Origin: Paracoccaceae bacterium
GTDB lineage: Bacteria; Pseudomonadota; Alphaproteobacteria; Rhodobacterales; Rhodobacteraceae
Assembly: GCA_016765235.1 (NCBI GenBank)
Contig: JAESQH010000078.1
Location: 4,040-16,687 of the forward strand
Length of the DNA stretch: 12,648 nucleotides
Direction: 5' to 3'
Of this stretch, positions 1 to 6,717 are shown piece after piece; within the stretch, counting starts at the first letter, position 1; each line of letters begins with the position of its first letter. Below the pieces are notes generated by a model. The model was not told the origin of the DNA. It saw only the letters and a program-made list of their open reading frames with translations, and searched no databases. The translations under genes were made by a program, and so were the position numbers.

Positions 1-1089
1 ATTAACTCCGATCCCATCGGCGCACCTGATGCAATGATGTTGCGACCGACCGTTATCGTCATTCTTGACGGGGTAAAGGGCGAAGTCACCGTTGTCAGCC
101 CATGTTGGGCAACTGGTGGTCAATCCGCCCGCGCGGCATACGCCCAAGCGGCGGAGCGTGTTATGGAAGCGGTTCGCGACCTTGACCGCGATATCCCCAA
201 TGAAACGCGTGATCTGGGCGCAGAACCGTTCAAGCTGGCGCCGGTTTCGAACCGCACCAAAGAAGAATACTTCGACGTCGTCGAGAAGGCCAAAGAATAC
301 ATCCGTGCGGGTGACATCTTTCAAGTTGTCCCCAGCCAGCGGTGGTCCCAAAAATTCGACCTCCCCCCGTTCGCGCTTTATCGCGCACTGCGGCGCACGA
401 ATCCCTCGCCTTATATGTTTTATTTCAATTTTGGCGACTTTCAGGTGATTGGTGCCAGCCCCGAAATTCTCGTACAAGTGCAAGGTAAAAAAGTTACGAT
501 CCGCCCCATCGCAGGCACCCGTCCACGCGGCGCGAACGAGGCAGAGGATCAAGCACTGGAAGCCGATCTGTTAGCCGATCCCAAAGAAATGGCCGAACAT
601 CTTATGCTGCTCGATCTTGGCCGGAACGATGTTGGAAAGGTTTCCAACATTGGTACGGTTAAGCCCACAGAGCAGTTCATCATTGAACGCTACAGCCACG
701 TGATGCATATCGTCAGCAATGTCGAGGGCGAGCTTCGTGACGATCACGACGCCCTTTCAGCCCTTCTGGCAGGCTTGCCAGCGGGTACGGTTTCGGGTGC
801 GCCCAAGGTGCGCGCCATGGAAATTATTGACGAACTGGAAACTGAAAAGCGCGGTATTTATGGCGGCGGTGTTGGGTATTTCTCAGCCGGCGGTGATATG
901 GATATCTGCATTGCCCTTCGCACGGCCGTAGTGAAAGACGAGACGCTTTATGTTCAGGCTGGTGGCGGCATTGTTTATGACAGCGACCCGGAATCCGAGT
1001 TTCAAGAAACTATTAATAAATCCAAGGCACTGATGATGGCTGCGCAAGATGCGGGCCTATTTGTTAACTTTCGCGGTGGTCAAAGTTAA
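1..1089 (+). CDS. trpE: Anthranilate synthase component I, 5'-truncated by the window edge
   Basis: Large subunit of anthranilate synthase, which converts chorismate to anthranilate using ammonia supplied by TrpG; first committed step of tryptophan synthesis, cytoplasmic. The frame is open from base 1, so the gene begins upstream; 362 residues remain of a family that is usually about 500, meaning the N-terminal region is missing. The remaining part is the chorismate-binding domain. Visible motifs are PIAGTRPRG (about base 505), LDLGRNDVGKVS (about 610), HVMHIVSNVEGEL (about 697), LPAGTVSGAPK (about 775), YGGGVGYFS (about 859) and QAGGGIVYDSDPESEFQET near the C-terminus. The first in-frame ATG at 34 is internal and not the true start. 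The gene ends in TAA seven bases before the stop of the convergent yibQ-like gene. Its partner trpG lies beyond that gene, so trpE is probably transcribed from its own upstream promoter, which is outside the window. Confidence 0.97.
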   Translation: MNSDPIGAPDAMMLRPTVIVILDGVKGEVTVVSPCWATGGQSARAAYAQAAERVMEAVRDLDRDIPNETRDLGAEPFKLAPVSNRTKEEYFDVVEKAKEYIRAGDIFQVVPSQRWSQKFDLPPFALYRALRRTNPSPYMFYFNFGDFQVIGASPEILVQVQGKKVTIRPIAGTRPRGANEAEDQALEADLLADPKEMAEHLMLLDLGRNDVGKVSNIGTVKPTEQFIIERYSHVMHIVSNVEGELRDDHDALSALLAGLPAGTVSGAPKVRAMEIIDELETEKRGIYGGGVGYFSAGGDMDICIALRTAVVKDETLYVQAGGGIVYDSDPESEFQETINKSKALMMAAQDAGLFVNFRGGQS

Positions 1090-1096
1090 TCGGGCG

Positions 1097-2458
1097 TTAA
1101 TTGCGCAAGATTGATGCGGACACCGGCGCAATTGTTACAGATTCCGCCTTTGGACTTTTCAACCAGAAATTTAGTGCAATCAACATATCGGGTGTCGCTT
1201 GTGCAAAAATCGTGAAAGAACGCTGATCACCGATTTGCAAAACCAGTTTGTCCAATTCTTTGATAATCGCAAAAGCGCCATCTGAAGTATCAATGGCTCG
1301 TGAAATATCGGTTGCCGGTACGCCTGCTTCTTGTGCCAAAATACTGGTGCGATTAAGTCCCAAACCGTTAACCGTCATTATCGCATGTCCAGTTTGCGCC
1401 AATTCGGCGAGGATCGCGCTCATCATTCGGGCGTTCTGATTTACATTCCCGTCGGGGCCGTCCATCACGCCGAGCACGCCTTCAATATTTGCCATTGTGG
1501 CTTCAAGAAAAGCAGGCACATCCGAAGGGCTGCCGCCTTGGCGAAGCGCATTCGGGCCTTCAGTCGGAAGCAACAGAACTACTTCACCACCAGCGGCGCG
1601 GTAGCTGGCAATAATATCATTGGCGGCGGGATTGTCGGAAGCAACCGCCAAAGTCACCGGATTAGAAAAACCGGTCAAAACCTCTGCTTGGTCAAGGGTA
1701 TCTACCAGCAGGATGAATGACATCAAGGGTTTTCGCCCGTCGTCTGTGAATTTGGCAGAATAAGCCCCAAATGCGGTGTTAGGCTCTGATTGCTCGACAG
1801 CGTCAACCAGCACGGGTTCCGCCGTTTTTATCAATGTTTGGCCGGCAAGGTTCACGCCTGTGGACGGTTTAGCTGCTAAATTGATAACTGTGGGATTTTC
1901 AATCACTGCAACCGGCGAACCAACTTCTTGGGAGGTTTGAGGCCCAGTCGTTGTGTCGTTTTCACCTGCACTGATATCAACGCTGACAACTGGTGCTTGC
2001 GTCGTTTCTTCGACAGTTGGTGTTTCAGCCGCAATGGGCACCTCGATTGACGAGACCATTGGTGCCACAATCGAGGGTGGCGCACTGGCACTGCCGCCAA
2101 TTTGAATATCATTCGTCGGCATCGCGTCAATCTGCGAAACAATGCTCACAGGTGCAGCAGTTTCAGGCGCGATTGCAACGTCGGGCGCAGATACCCCAAG
2201 CGGTGACGGGTTAATGACTGGCTGTATCGGGATTGTGGGTTCAGTGTTCAGAGATATGTCGCTGGATGATTCCTCGGTTTCAACGACAGGCTGTGCAGGG
2301 GCAGTAATCAACTCGGAAACGATCGCGGGTGTAGGGCTAATTGCCACGTTTAAAGGAAATGCCATCGCCAGCCCAATAAAAATGAGGGAGATCATCGTCA
2401 ATCCAGCTAGAACACCACGCAGAAAGCCGCCTTTGGGCAGGATATTATTGTCGCCCAT
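1097..2458 (-). CDS. yibQ: YibQ-type divergent polysaccharide deacetylase, membrane-anchored, probably catalytically inactive
   Basis: 453 residues. A short N-terminus is followed by one hydrophobic segment (about 12-34), best read as a signal anchor or uncleaved signal peptide placing the rest in the periplasm. Residues about 40-240 are a Pro/Ala/Val/Thr/Ser-rich, Cys-free low-complexity linker. Residues about 244-450 resemble the divergent polysaccharide deacetylase (YibQ) fold: the SFILLVDTLD strand, PVTLAVASDNPAA, YRAAGGEVVLLLP, GHAIMTVNGLGLNR, AGVPATDISRAID and a C-terminal NFWLKSP segment. The usual DDxG, NNHMGS-like and HP signatures are absent: DT, a DGPDG-like stretch and an ATPD stretch stand in their places. 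I infer a non-catalytic envelope or peptidoglycan role. Start choice: TTTTGGAG lies about 10 bases upstream of the ATG. As I recall, the trpE-yibQ-trpGDC arrangement is known from Rhodobacter sphaeroides, so the position is conserved although no function in tryptophan synthesis is evident. The symbol follows that usage; orthology to E. coli yibQ is distant. Confidence 0.75.
   Translation of the reverse strand: MGDNNILPKGGFLRGVLAGLTMISLIFIGLAMAFPLNVAISPTPAIVSELITAPAQPVVETEESSSDISLNTEPTIPIQPVINPSPLGVSAPDVAIAPETAAPVSIVSQIDAMPTNDIQIGGSASAPPSIVAPMVSSIEVPIAAETPTVEETTQAPVVSVDISAGENDTTTGPQTSQEVGSPVAVIENPTVINLAAKPSTGVNLAGQTLIKTAEPVLVDAVEQSEPNTAFGAYSAKFTDDGRKPLMSFILLVDTLDQAEVLTGFSNPVTLAVASDNPAANDIIASYRAAGGEVVLLLPTEGPNALRQGGSPSDVPAFLEATMANIEGVLGVMDGPDGNVNQNARMMSAILAELAQTGHAIMTVNGLGLNRTSILAQEAGVPATDISRAIDTSDGAFAIIKELDKLVLQIGDQRSFTIFAQATPDMLIALNFWLKSPKAESVTIAPVSASILRN
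1099..1133. repeat. Inverted repeat just past the trpE stop, inside the 3' end of the yibQ-like gene
   Basis: AATTGCGC (1099-1106) and GCGCAATT (1126-1133) are perfect 8-bp complements around a 19-nt loop. The hairpin starts 10 bases after trpE ends and overlaps the last codons of the convergent gene. No T-run follows on either strand, so it is not a classical intrinsic terminator. It could mark or protect the 3' end of trpE mRNA, or be chance within a coding sequence. Confidence 0.3.
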
Positions 2459-2509
2459 AGGCCAAATTCTCCAAAAAACCAGATCAGCCGTTCCAATAAC
2501 CGACGATCA

Positions 2510-2538
2510 TTGGTAAACGACCTTAACGGCGCTATGCG
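2510..2538 (+). promoter_or_regulatory. Weak candidate promoter for trpG-moeA
   Basis: TTGGTA (2510-2515), a 17-base spacer and TATGCG (2533-2538) match the sigma-70 consensus at 4/6 and 3/6. It lies in the only spacer available to start the trpG operon, but the -10 is poor and overlaps the hairpin described separately. Treat it as a guess at the promoter region rather than a mapped site. Confidence 0.25.
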
Positions 2539-2567
2539 CGCACTTCCACCTTTATGTGGAAGCATAG
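2532..2567 (+). promoter_or_regulatory. Compound hairpin in the trpG leader
   Basis: CTTCCAC (2543-2549), loop CTTTAT and GTGGAAG (2556-2562) form a perfect 7-bp stem. Immediately outside, CTATG (2532-2536) and CATAG (2563-2567) add five more pairs, separated on the 5' side by a six-base bulge (CGCGCA). The structure ends 17 bases before the trpG ATG. It lacks a T-run and no leader peptide rich in Trp codons is evident, so it is not a classical attenuator. It could be an operator (the inner arm is a clean dyad), a 5'-UTR stability element or a protein-binding RNA. Confidence 0.4.
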
Positions 2568-2584
2568 ATTACGAAAGATAAACG

Positions 2585-3166
2585 ATGTTGCTACTAATTG
2601 ATAATTACGACAGTTTTACATACAACCTCGTCCACTATCTGGGCGAGCTGGGGGCGAACGTCGACGTTAAACGCAATGACGAGCTGGACGTGCAGGCCGC
2701 AATGGGGATGAACCCTTCGGCGATCATGTTGTCACCCGGTCCGTGTGACCCCGATCAAGCCGGAATTTGTCTGGCGTTGGTTGAAGCCGCCGTAGAAACC
2801 AAAACGCCGTTGATTGGCATTTGTCTGGGCCATCAGACGATTGGTCAGGTGTTCGGTGGCAAAGTCATTCGTTGCGATGAAATCGTACACGGTAAAATGG
2901 GGCAGATGCACCATAAAGAAGTGGGATTGTTCAACGGCCTGCCTTCACCCTTTGCGGCCACTCGTTACCATTCGTTAATAGTTGAGCGCGCAACCCTGCC
3001 CGATTGCCTTGAAATCACAGCACAGCTGGAAGACGGGACGATCATGGGATTGCAGCATAAAGAGTTGCCGATCCACGGTCTTCAATTTCACCCTGAATCG
3101 ATTGCATCTGAACACGGGCACGCAATGCTTAAAAACTTTTTGGATATAGCAGGGGGCGGCAAATGA
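2585..3166 (+). CDS. trpG: Anthranilate synthase component II, glutamine amidotransferase
   Basis: Class I glutamine amidotransferase subunit, 193 residues, the normal size for stand-alone TrpG. It hydrolyses glutamine and passes ammonia to TrpE. The N-terminus LLLIDNYDSFTYNLVHYL is the family signature. LSPGPCDPDQAG (about 49-60) lies in the glutaminase domain, the nucleophile is Cys80 in GICLGHQ, and the His169/Glu171 dyad is in GLQFHPES. All catalytic residues are present. It is the first gene of a five-gene plus-strand operon and its TGA overlaps the trpD ATG (ATGA). The Shine-Dalgarno is weak (GAAAG seven bases before ATG), but the ATG gives the canonical start residues. A pabA-like dual role in folate synthesis is possible in organisms with a single amidotransferase; that cannot be judged here. 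Confidence 0.97.
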   Translation: MLLLIDNYDSFTYNLVHYLGELGANVDVKRNDELDVQAAMGMNPSAIMLSPGPCDPDQAGICLALVEAAVETKTPLIGICLGHQTIGQVFGGKVIRCDEIVHGKMGQMHHKEVGLFNGLPSPFAATRYHSLIVERATLPDCLEITAQLEDGTIMGLQHKELPIHGLQFHPESIASEHGHAMLKNFLDIAGGGK

Positions 3167-4182
3167 ACGACCTAAAAGAATACATCGAAAAGGCAGTCGA
3201 TGGGCCACTTTCACGCGCTGATGCCGAAGCGGCGTTCAACGTGATTATGGGCGGTGATGCAACACCCAGCCAGATCGGTGGCTTCTTGATGACGCTTCGC
3301 ACGCGCGGCGAAAGCGTTGACGAATACGCCGCTGCCGCTGCCGTTATGCGTGCGAAATGCTTGCCAGTGAATGCGCCCGAAGGGGCGATGGATATCGTTG
3401 GCACAGGCGGCGATGGTAAAGGAACACTTAACATTTCGACCGCAACGGCGTTTGTGGTGGCGGGTGCGGGCGTTACCGTTGCCAAACACGGGAACCGAAA
3501 CCTGTCATCCAAATCCGGCGCTGCCGATGCTTTGGGCGAGATGGGTATAAACGTGATGGTTGGGCCTGACGTGGTCGAAAAGGGCCTGCGAGAAGCTGGT
3601 ATCGGCTTCATGATGGCCCCAATGCACCACCCTGCGGTGCGCTTTGTTATGCCCTCGCGTCAAGAACTTGGCACACGGACGATATTCAACATTCTTGGCC
3701 CGTTAACCAATCCTGCGGGCGTTAAGCGACAGTTAACAGGGGCGTATTCTCGTGATCTGATCCGTCCAATGGCCGAAACACTGTTGGCGCTTGGGTCTGA
3801 AAAGGCATGGTTGGTGCATGGCTCGGATGGCACTGATGAACTCACCATTTGCGGGGTTAGCTGGATCGCAGCACTTGAAGATGGCTCGGTTGAAGATCGC
3901 GAAGTCCATCCTGAAGAAGCGGGGCTTCCAATACATCCGTTTGAAGATATCCTGGGCGGAACCCCTGTTGAAAACGCTGTGGCTTTTCGCGCGTTATTGG
4001 CAGGCGATAAAACCGCCTACCGCGATGCTGTGCTGCTGAACGCCGCCGCTGCGCTGGTGATTGCCGACAAAGTTGATAATCTAAAATCGGGTGTGGAGAT
4101 GGCACGCGAGAGTATTGATTCAGGCAAGGCGTTGACGGCTGTCACCAAACTTGCCGAAATCACCTCGGCTGTAGCTGAATGA
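3163..4182 (+). CDS. trpD: Anthranilate phosphoribosyltransferase
   Basis: 339 residues, standard length. It transfers phosphoribose from PRPP to anthranilate, the second step of the pathway. The N-terminal helical part is followed by the diagnostic PRPP-binding motif DIVGTGGDGKGTLNIST (about 77-93), then AKHGNRNLSSKSGAADALG (about 107-125) and, further on, FNILGPLTNPAGV (about 176-188), which helps form the anthranilate site. A strong AGGGGG lies six bases before the ATG. The ATG overlaps the trpG stop by four bases, so translation is probably coupled. The gene in turn overlaps trpC by four bases. It is not fused to trpG, unlike the enterobacterial trpGD. No anomalies seen. Confidence 0.98.
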   Translation: MNDLKEYIEKAVDGPLSRADAEAAFNVIMGGDATPSQIGGFLMTLRTRGESVDEYAAAAAVMRAKCLPVNAPEGAMDIVGTGGDGKGTLNISTATAFVVAGAGVTVAKHGNRNLSSKSGAADALGEMGINVMVGPDVVEKGLREAGIGFMMAPMHHPAVRFVMPSRQELGTRTIFNILGPLTNPAGVKRQLTGAYSRDLIRPMAETLLALGSEKAWLVHGSDGTDELTICGVSWIAALEDGSVEDREVHPEEAGLPIHPFEDILGGTPVENAVAFRALLAGDKTAYRDAVLLNAAAALVIADKVDNLKSGVEMARESIDSGKALTAVTKLAEITSAVAE

Positions 4183-4967
4183 GTAACGTTCTCGATAAAA
4201 TTAAAGCTTATAAGCTGGAAGAAATTGCTGCACGAAAGGTGTCTCATCCGATTGCGGAGGTCGAAGCCGTGGCCAAGGCCACTTCACCCGTTCGCGGGTT
4301 CGCAGATGCTCTCAGGAATGCCGCAAAGACTGGGTATGGATTGATTGCCGAAGTTAAGAAAGCCAGCCCCTCCAAAGGTCTAATCCGCGCGGATTTCAAC
4401 CCGCCCGAACTGTCGAAAGCCTATGAAAACGGTGGTGCGACGTGTCTTAGCGTGTTGACAGATACGCCATCCTTTCAAGGCGCGGATGAATTTCTGATTG
4501 CTGCCCGCGCGGCGGTCTCCCTGCCCGTTCTTCGCAAAGATTTTATGTACGACACTTATCAAGTGGCGGAGGCCCGCGCGATGGGGGCTGATTGCATCCT
4601 GATCATCATGGCCAGCGTTTCGGACGCTCAGGCAGTGGAGCTTGAAGATGCGGCCGCGGATTGGGGCATGGATGTGCTTGTCGAAGTTCACAATGCCGAA
4701 GAGTTGGACCGTGCCAGCATTTTGAAATCCCCTTTACTGGGCATTAACAACCGAAACCTTAAAACTTTCGAGACTTCGCTCGATACCACCTGCGAACTGG
4801 TGAAACTTGCCCCGAAAGGCAAAATTCTGATCTCGGAGTCCGGTCTTAATACCGCCGAGGATCTTGCTGATATGGCCAACCACAACGTCCGCTGTTTCCT
4901 GATCGGCGAAAGCCTGATGCGCCAAGCCGATGTTGAAACGGCCACCCGTAACCTATTGGAGCTTTAA
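4179..4967 (+). CDS. trpC: Indole-3-glycerol-phosphate synthase
   Basis: 262 residues, monofunctional (not fused to TrpF). It catalyses decarboxylating ring closure of carboxyphenylaminodeoxyribulose phosphate to indole-3-glycerol phosphate. It is a TIM barrel with the expected motifs: LIAEVKKASPSKG (catalytic Lys60 in EVKK), LSVLTDTPSFQG (about 90-101), LPVLRKDFMYD (Lys120, the general acid in the family), VLVEVHNAEEL (Glu169), LLGINNRNL (about 187-194) and ILISESGL (about 216-223) at the phosphate site. The ATG overlaps the trpD TGA and has no convincing Shine-Dalgarno of its own, which argues for translational coupling to trpD. trpF, needed between trpD and trpC in the pathway, is absent from the window and must lie elsewhere, as in other Rhodobacterales. 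Confidence 0.98.
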   Translation: MSNVLDKIKAYKLEEIAARKVSHPIAEVEAVAKATSPVRGFADALRNAAKTGYGLIAEVKKASPSKGLIRADFNPPELSKAYENGGATCLSVLTDTPSFQGADEFLIAARAAVSLPVLRKDFMYDTYQVAEARAMGADCILIIMASVSDAQAVELEDAAADWGMDVLVEVHNAEELDRASILKSPLLGINNRNLKTFETSLDTTCELVKLAPKGKILISESGLNTAEDLADMANHNVRCFLIGESLMRQADVETATRNLLEL

Positions 4968-5444
4968 ATGCCTGATCTGACCCATTTCGATGACAAAGGC
5001 GCGGCCCATATGGTTGACGTTTCTCAAAAACAGATCACAGCGCGTGTGGCCGTGGCGAAGGGCAAGATCACGATGGAGGCGTCCACACTGGCGCTGATAA
5101 CGGAGGGCCGCGCCAAGAAAGGCGACGTTCTAGGCGTCGCGCGTCTGGCTGGCATCATGGCCGCCAAAAAGACCCACGACTTGATCCCGCTTTGCCACCC
5201 ATTAGCCCTTTCAAAGGTTTCGCTGGAGTTAACGCCGGACGTTGACCAGAACTGCGTGGATATCGAAGCCACAGTTAAAACCACAGGCCAAACCGGTGTG
5301 GAGATGGAGGCGTTAACCGCTGTCTCCATAGCTGGCCTAACGATTTACGACATGGTCAAAGCCGTCGATAAAGCGATGGTGATTTCCGAAGTGCGCCTGG
5401 TTCTAAAGGACGGTGGCAAGTCTGGCCTATTCGAGGCGGAATGA
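4968..5444 (+). CDS. moaC: Cyclic pyranopterin monophosphate synthase (MoaC)
   Basis: 158 residues, the usual size. It acts with MoaA in the first step of molybdenum cofactor synthesis, turning the 3',8-cyclo-GTP intermediate into cyclic pyranopterin monophosphate. Lys51 (AKKGD), His77 (LCHPL), Asp128 and Lys131 (YDMVK) fall at the same numbers as the known active-site residues of E. coli MoaC. MVDVSQKQITARVA near the start and VKTTGQTGVEMEAL (about 103-116) are family signatures. The ATG directly follows the trpC TAA with no intervening base, and GGAG at 4957-4960 within the trpC end serves as ribosome binding site. It therefore belongs to the trp operon transcript. moaA, moaD and moaE are not in the window. 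Confidence 0.97.
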   Translation: MPDLTHFDDKGAAHMVDVSQKQITARVAVAKGKITMEASTLALITEGRAKKGDVLGVARLAGIMAAKKTHDLIPLCHPLALSKVSLELTPDVDQNCVDIEATVKTTGQTGVEMEALTAVSIAGLTIYDMVKAVDKAMVISEVRLVLKDGGKSGLFEAE

Positions 5445-6631
5445 TGATTTCGGTATCCGAGGCCCTTAACCATATTTTTACTCTTGCGAACAAGTTGGAA
5501 AGCGAAACCGTACCGCTGGCCCAAGCCGCTGGTCGAGTTTTGGCCAAAGACGTTTCAGCCCGCCTGACCCAGCCACCGTTTTCATCCTCCGCAATGGATG
5601 GTTACGCTGTGGTTAACACTGAGGCACAAGCAGGAATGACACTAAATGTAATCGGAGAATCCGCTGCTGGCGACCGTTTCCAAGGTCGTATTAACGAAGG
5701 CGAGGCTGTGCGGATTTTTACAGGCGCCCCAGTCCCAGAAGGCGCGGATTGCATCCTTATCCAAGAGGACGCCATCAGAGATGGCGATACCATTACTGTT
5801 CGCGAGAACCGTGACACCAAGACATACATCCGCCCCGCTGGTGGAGATTTCAGCGAGGGTGATGTGGTTTCTGCACCGCGTAAACTGACAGCCTCGGACA
5901 TAGCTTTGTTGGCATCGATGAACATTCCCGAAGTTCCGGTGACCCGAAAACCTATCGTCGCTCTGATTGCCAATGGTAACGAGTTGGTAATGCCGGGTGA
6001 AAAGCCCGGCCCCGACCAGATTGTATGTTCAAACAACTTTGGTCTGAAAGCGTTGCTGGAAGAGCATGGGGCCGAGGTCAGAATGTTGCCAATCGCCCGC
6101 GACACAGTTGATAGCTTGAAACAAGCTATGGATTTATCCGCCGGAGTAGATCTAGTGATAACTATTGGCGGGGCGTCGGTTGGCGATCATGATTTGGTTC
6201 ATAAAGTCGCCGCAGATCGTGGGATGGCGCTGGAGTTCTATAAAGTAGCTATGCAGCCGGGCAAGCCGCTGATGGCAGGGACAATGGATGGTATTCCGAT
6301 GGTAGGTTTGCCGGGAAATCCGGTTTCGTCGATGGTGTGCGGTCATATATTCCTGCGCCCGATGCTTAACGTTATGTTAGGGTTTGATGCTGCGCCACTG
6401 GCACGCGAAATCGGAATTTTGACCAAAGATGTCCGTCAAAACGGCGGGCGTGAACATTATATGCGTGCGAAAGTCGAATTTACTGACAACGGCACACAAA
6501 TCACGCCTTTCGAGCGTCAAGATAGTTCTTTGTTAACCATATTGGGTCAATCTAACGCCTTAATGGTTCGCCCACCTAACAGCGAACCGCTTGGTAAAGG
6601 TGCCGCTGTCGAATTTGTGCGAATTTCTTAA
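5444..6631 (+). CDS. moeA: Molybdopterin molybdotransferase (MoeA)
   Basis: 395 residues, near the family's usual length of about 400. It inserts molybdate into adenylylated molybdopterin, the last step of basic molybdenum cofactor assembly. Motifs include SSAMDGYAV (key Asp about 52), VRIFTGAPVPEGADC, RPAGGDFSEGD, DLVITIGGASVGDHD (MPT-binding MoCF domain), QPGKPLMAG and VGLPGNPVSS, followed by a C-terminal MoeA domain IV. Two adjacent ATGs exist at 5441 and 5444. I chose 5444 because GAGG (5433-5436) lies seven bases from it but only four from 5441, and because Met-Ile-Ser is the common start; 5441 cannot be excluded. Either start overlaps the moaC stop, so translation is likely coupled. It is the last gene of the trpG operon. 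The next gene has its own promoter, and no terminator is obvious between them. Confidence 0.97.
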   Translation: MISVSEALNHIFTLANKLESETVPLAQAAGRVLAKDVSARLTQPPFSSSAMDGYAVVNTEAQAGMTLNVIGESAAGDRFQGRINEGEAVRIFTGAPVPEGADCILIQEDAIRDGDTITVRENRDTKTYIRPAGGDFSEGDVVSAPRKLTASDIALLASMNIPEVPVTRKPIVALIANGNELVMPGEKPGPDQIVCSNNFGLKALLEEHGAEVRMLPIARDTVDSLKQAMDLSAGVDLVITIGGASVGDHDLVHKVAADRGMALEFYKVAMQPGKPLMAGTMDGIPMVGLPGNPVSSMVCGHIFLRPMLNVMLGFDAAPLAREIGILTKDVRQNGGREHYMRAKVEFTDNGTQITPFERQDSSLLTILGQSNALMVRPPNSEPLGKGAAVEFVRIS

Positions 6632-6646
6632 CAAATCCGGAAACAG

Positions 6647-6675
6647 TTGACACAAAACGAGAACACATGTAGAAC
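6647..6675 (+). promoter_or_regulatory. lexA promoter, sigma-70 type
   Basis: TTGACA (6647-6652) is a perfect -35. After a 17-base spacer, TAGAAC (6670-6675) is a 4/6 match to the -10. It lies 16 bases past the moeA stop. The -10 coincides with the second half of the SOS box, so bound LexA would occlude RNA polymerase. The transcript would start roughly 35 bases before the lexA ATG. Confidence 0.75.
6661..6675. promoter_or_regulatory. LexA operator (alphaproteobacterial SOS box)
   Basis: GAAC-N7-GAAC at 6661-6675 (spacer ACATGTA), the direct-repeat SOS box of alphaproteobacteria (equivalent to GTTC-N7-GTTC on the other strand). It is an exact match to both half-sites, lies between the -35 and the lexA start and overlaps the -10, as expected for autorepression of lexA. 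Confidence 0.88.
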
Positions 6676-6717
6676 TTTATGTGACTATTGGTGTTATTTT
6701 TGGGTTCGGAGACGGAT

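Noticed and set aside
1086..1100. Exact TTAA-N7-TTAA, the CtrA full-site pattern
   Set aside because: Both halves are created by the stop codons of two convergent genes (TAA and its complement). There is no promoter or gene start here, so a regulatory role is unlikely.
6688..6717. N-terminal extension of LexA from an in-frame TTG
   Set aside because: No ribosome binding site suits it, the added residues are not LexA-like, and the ATG at 6718 has a good GGAG and the conserved MLTRKQ start.
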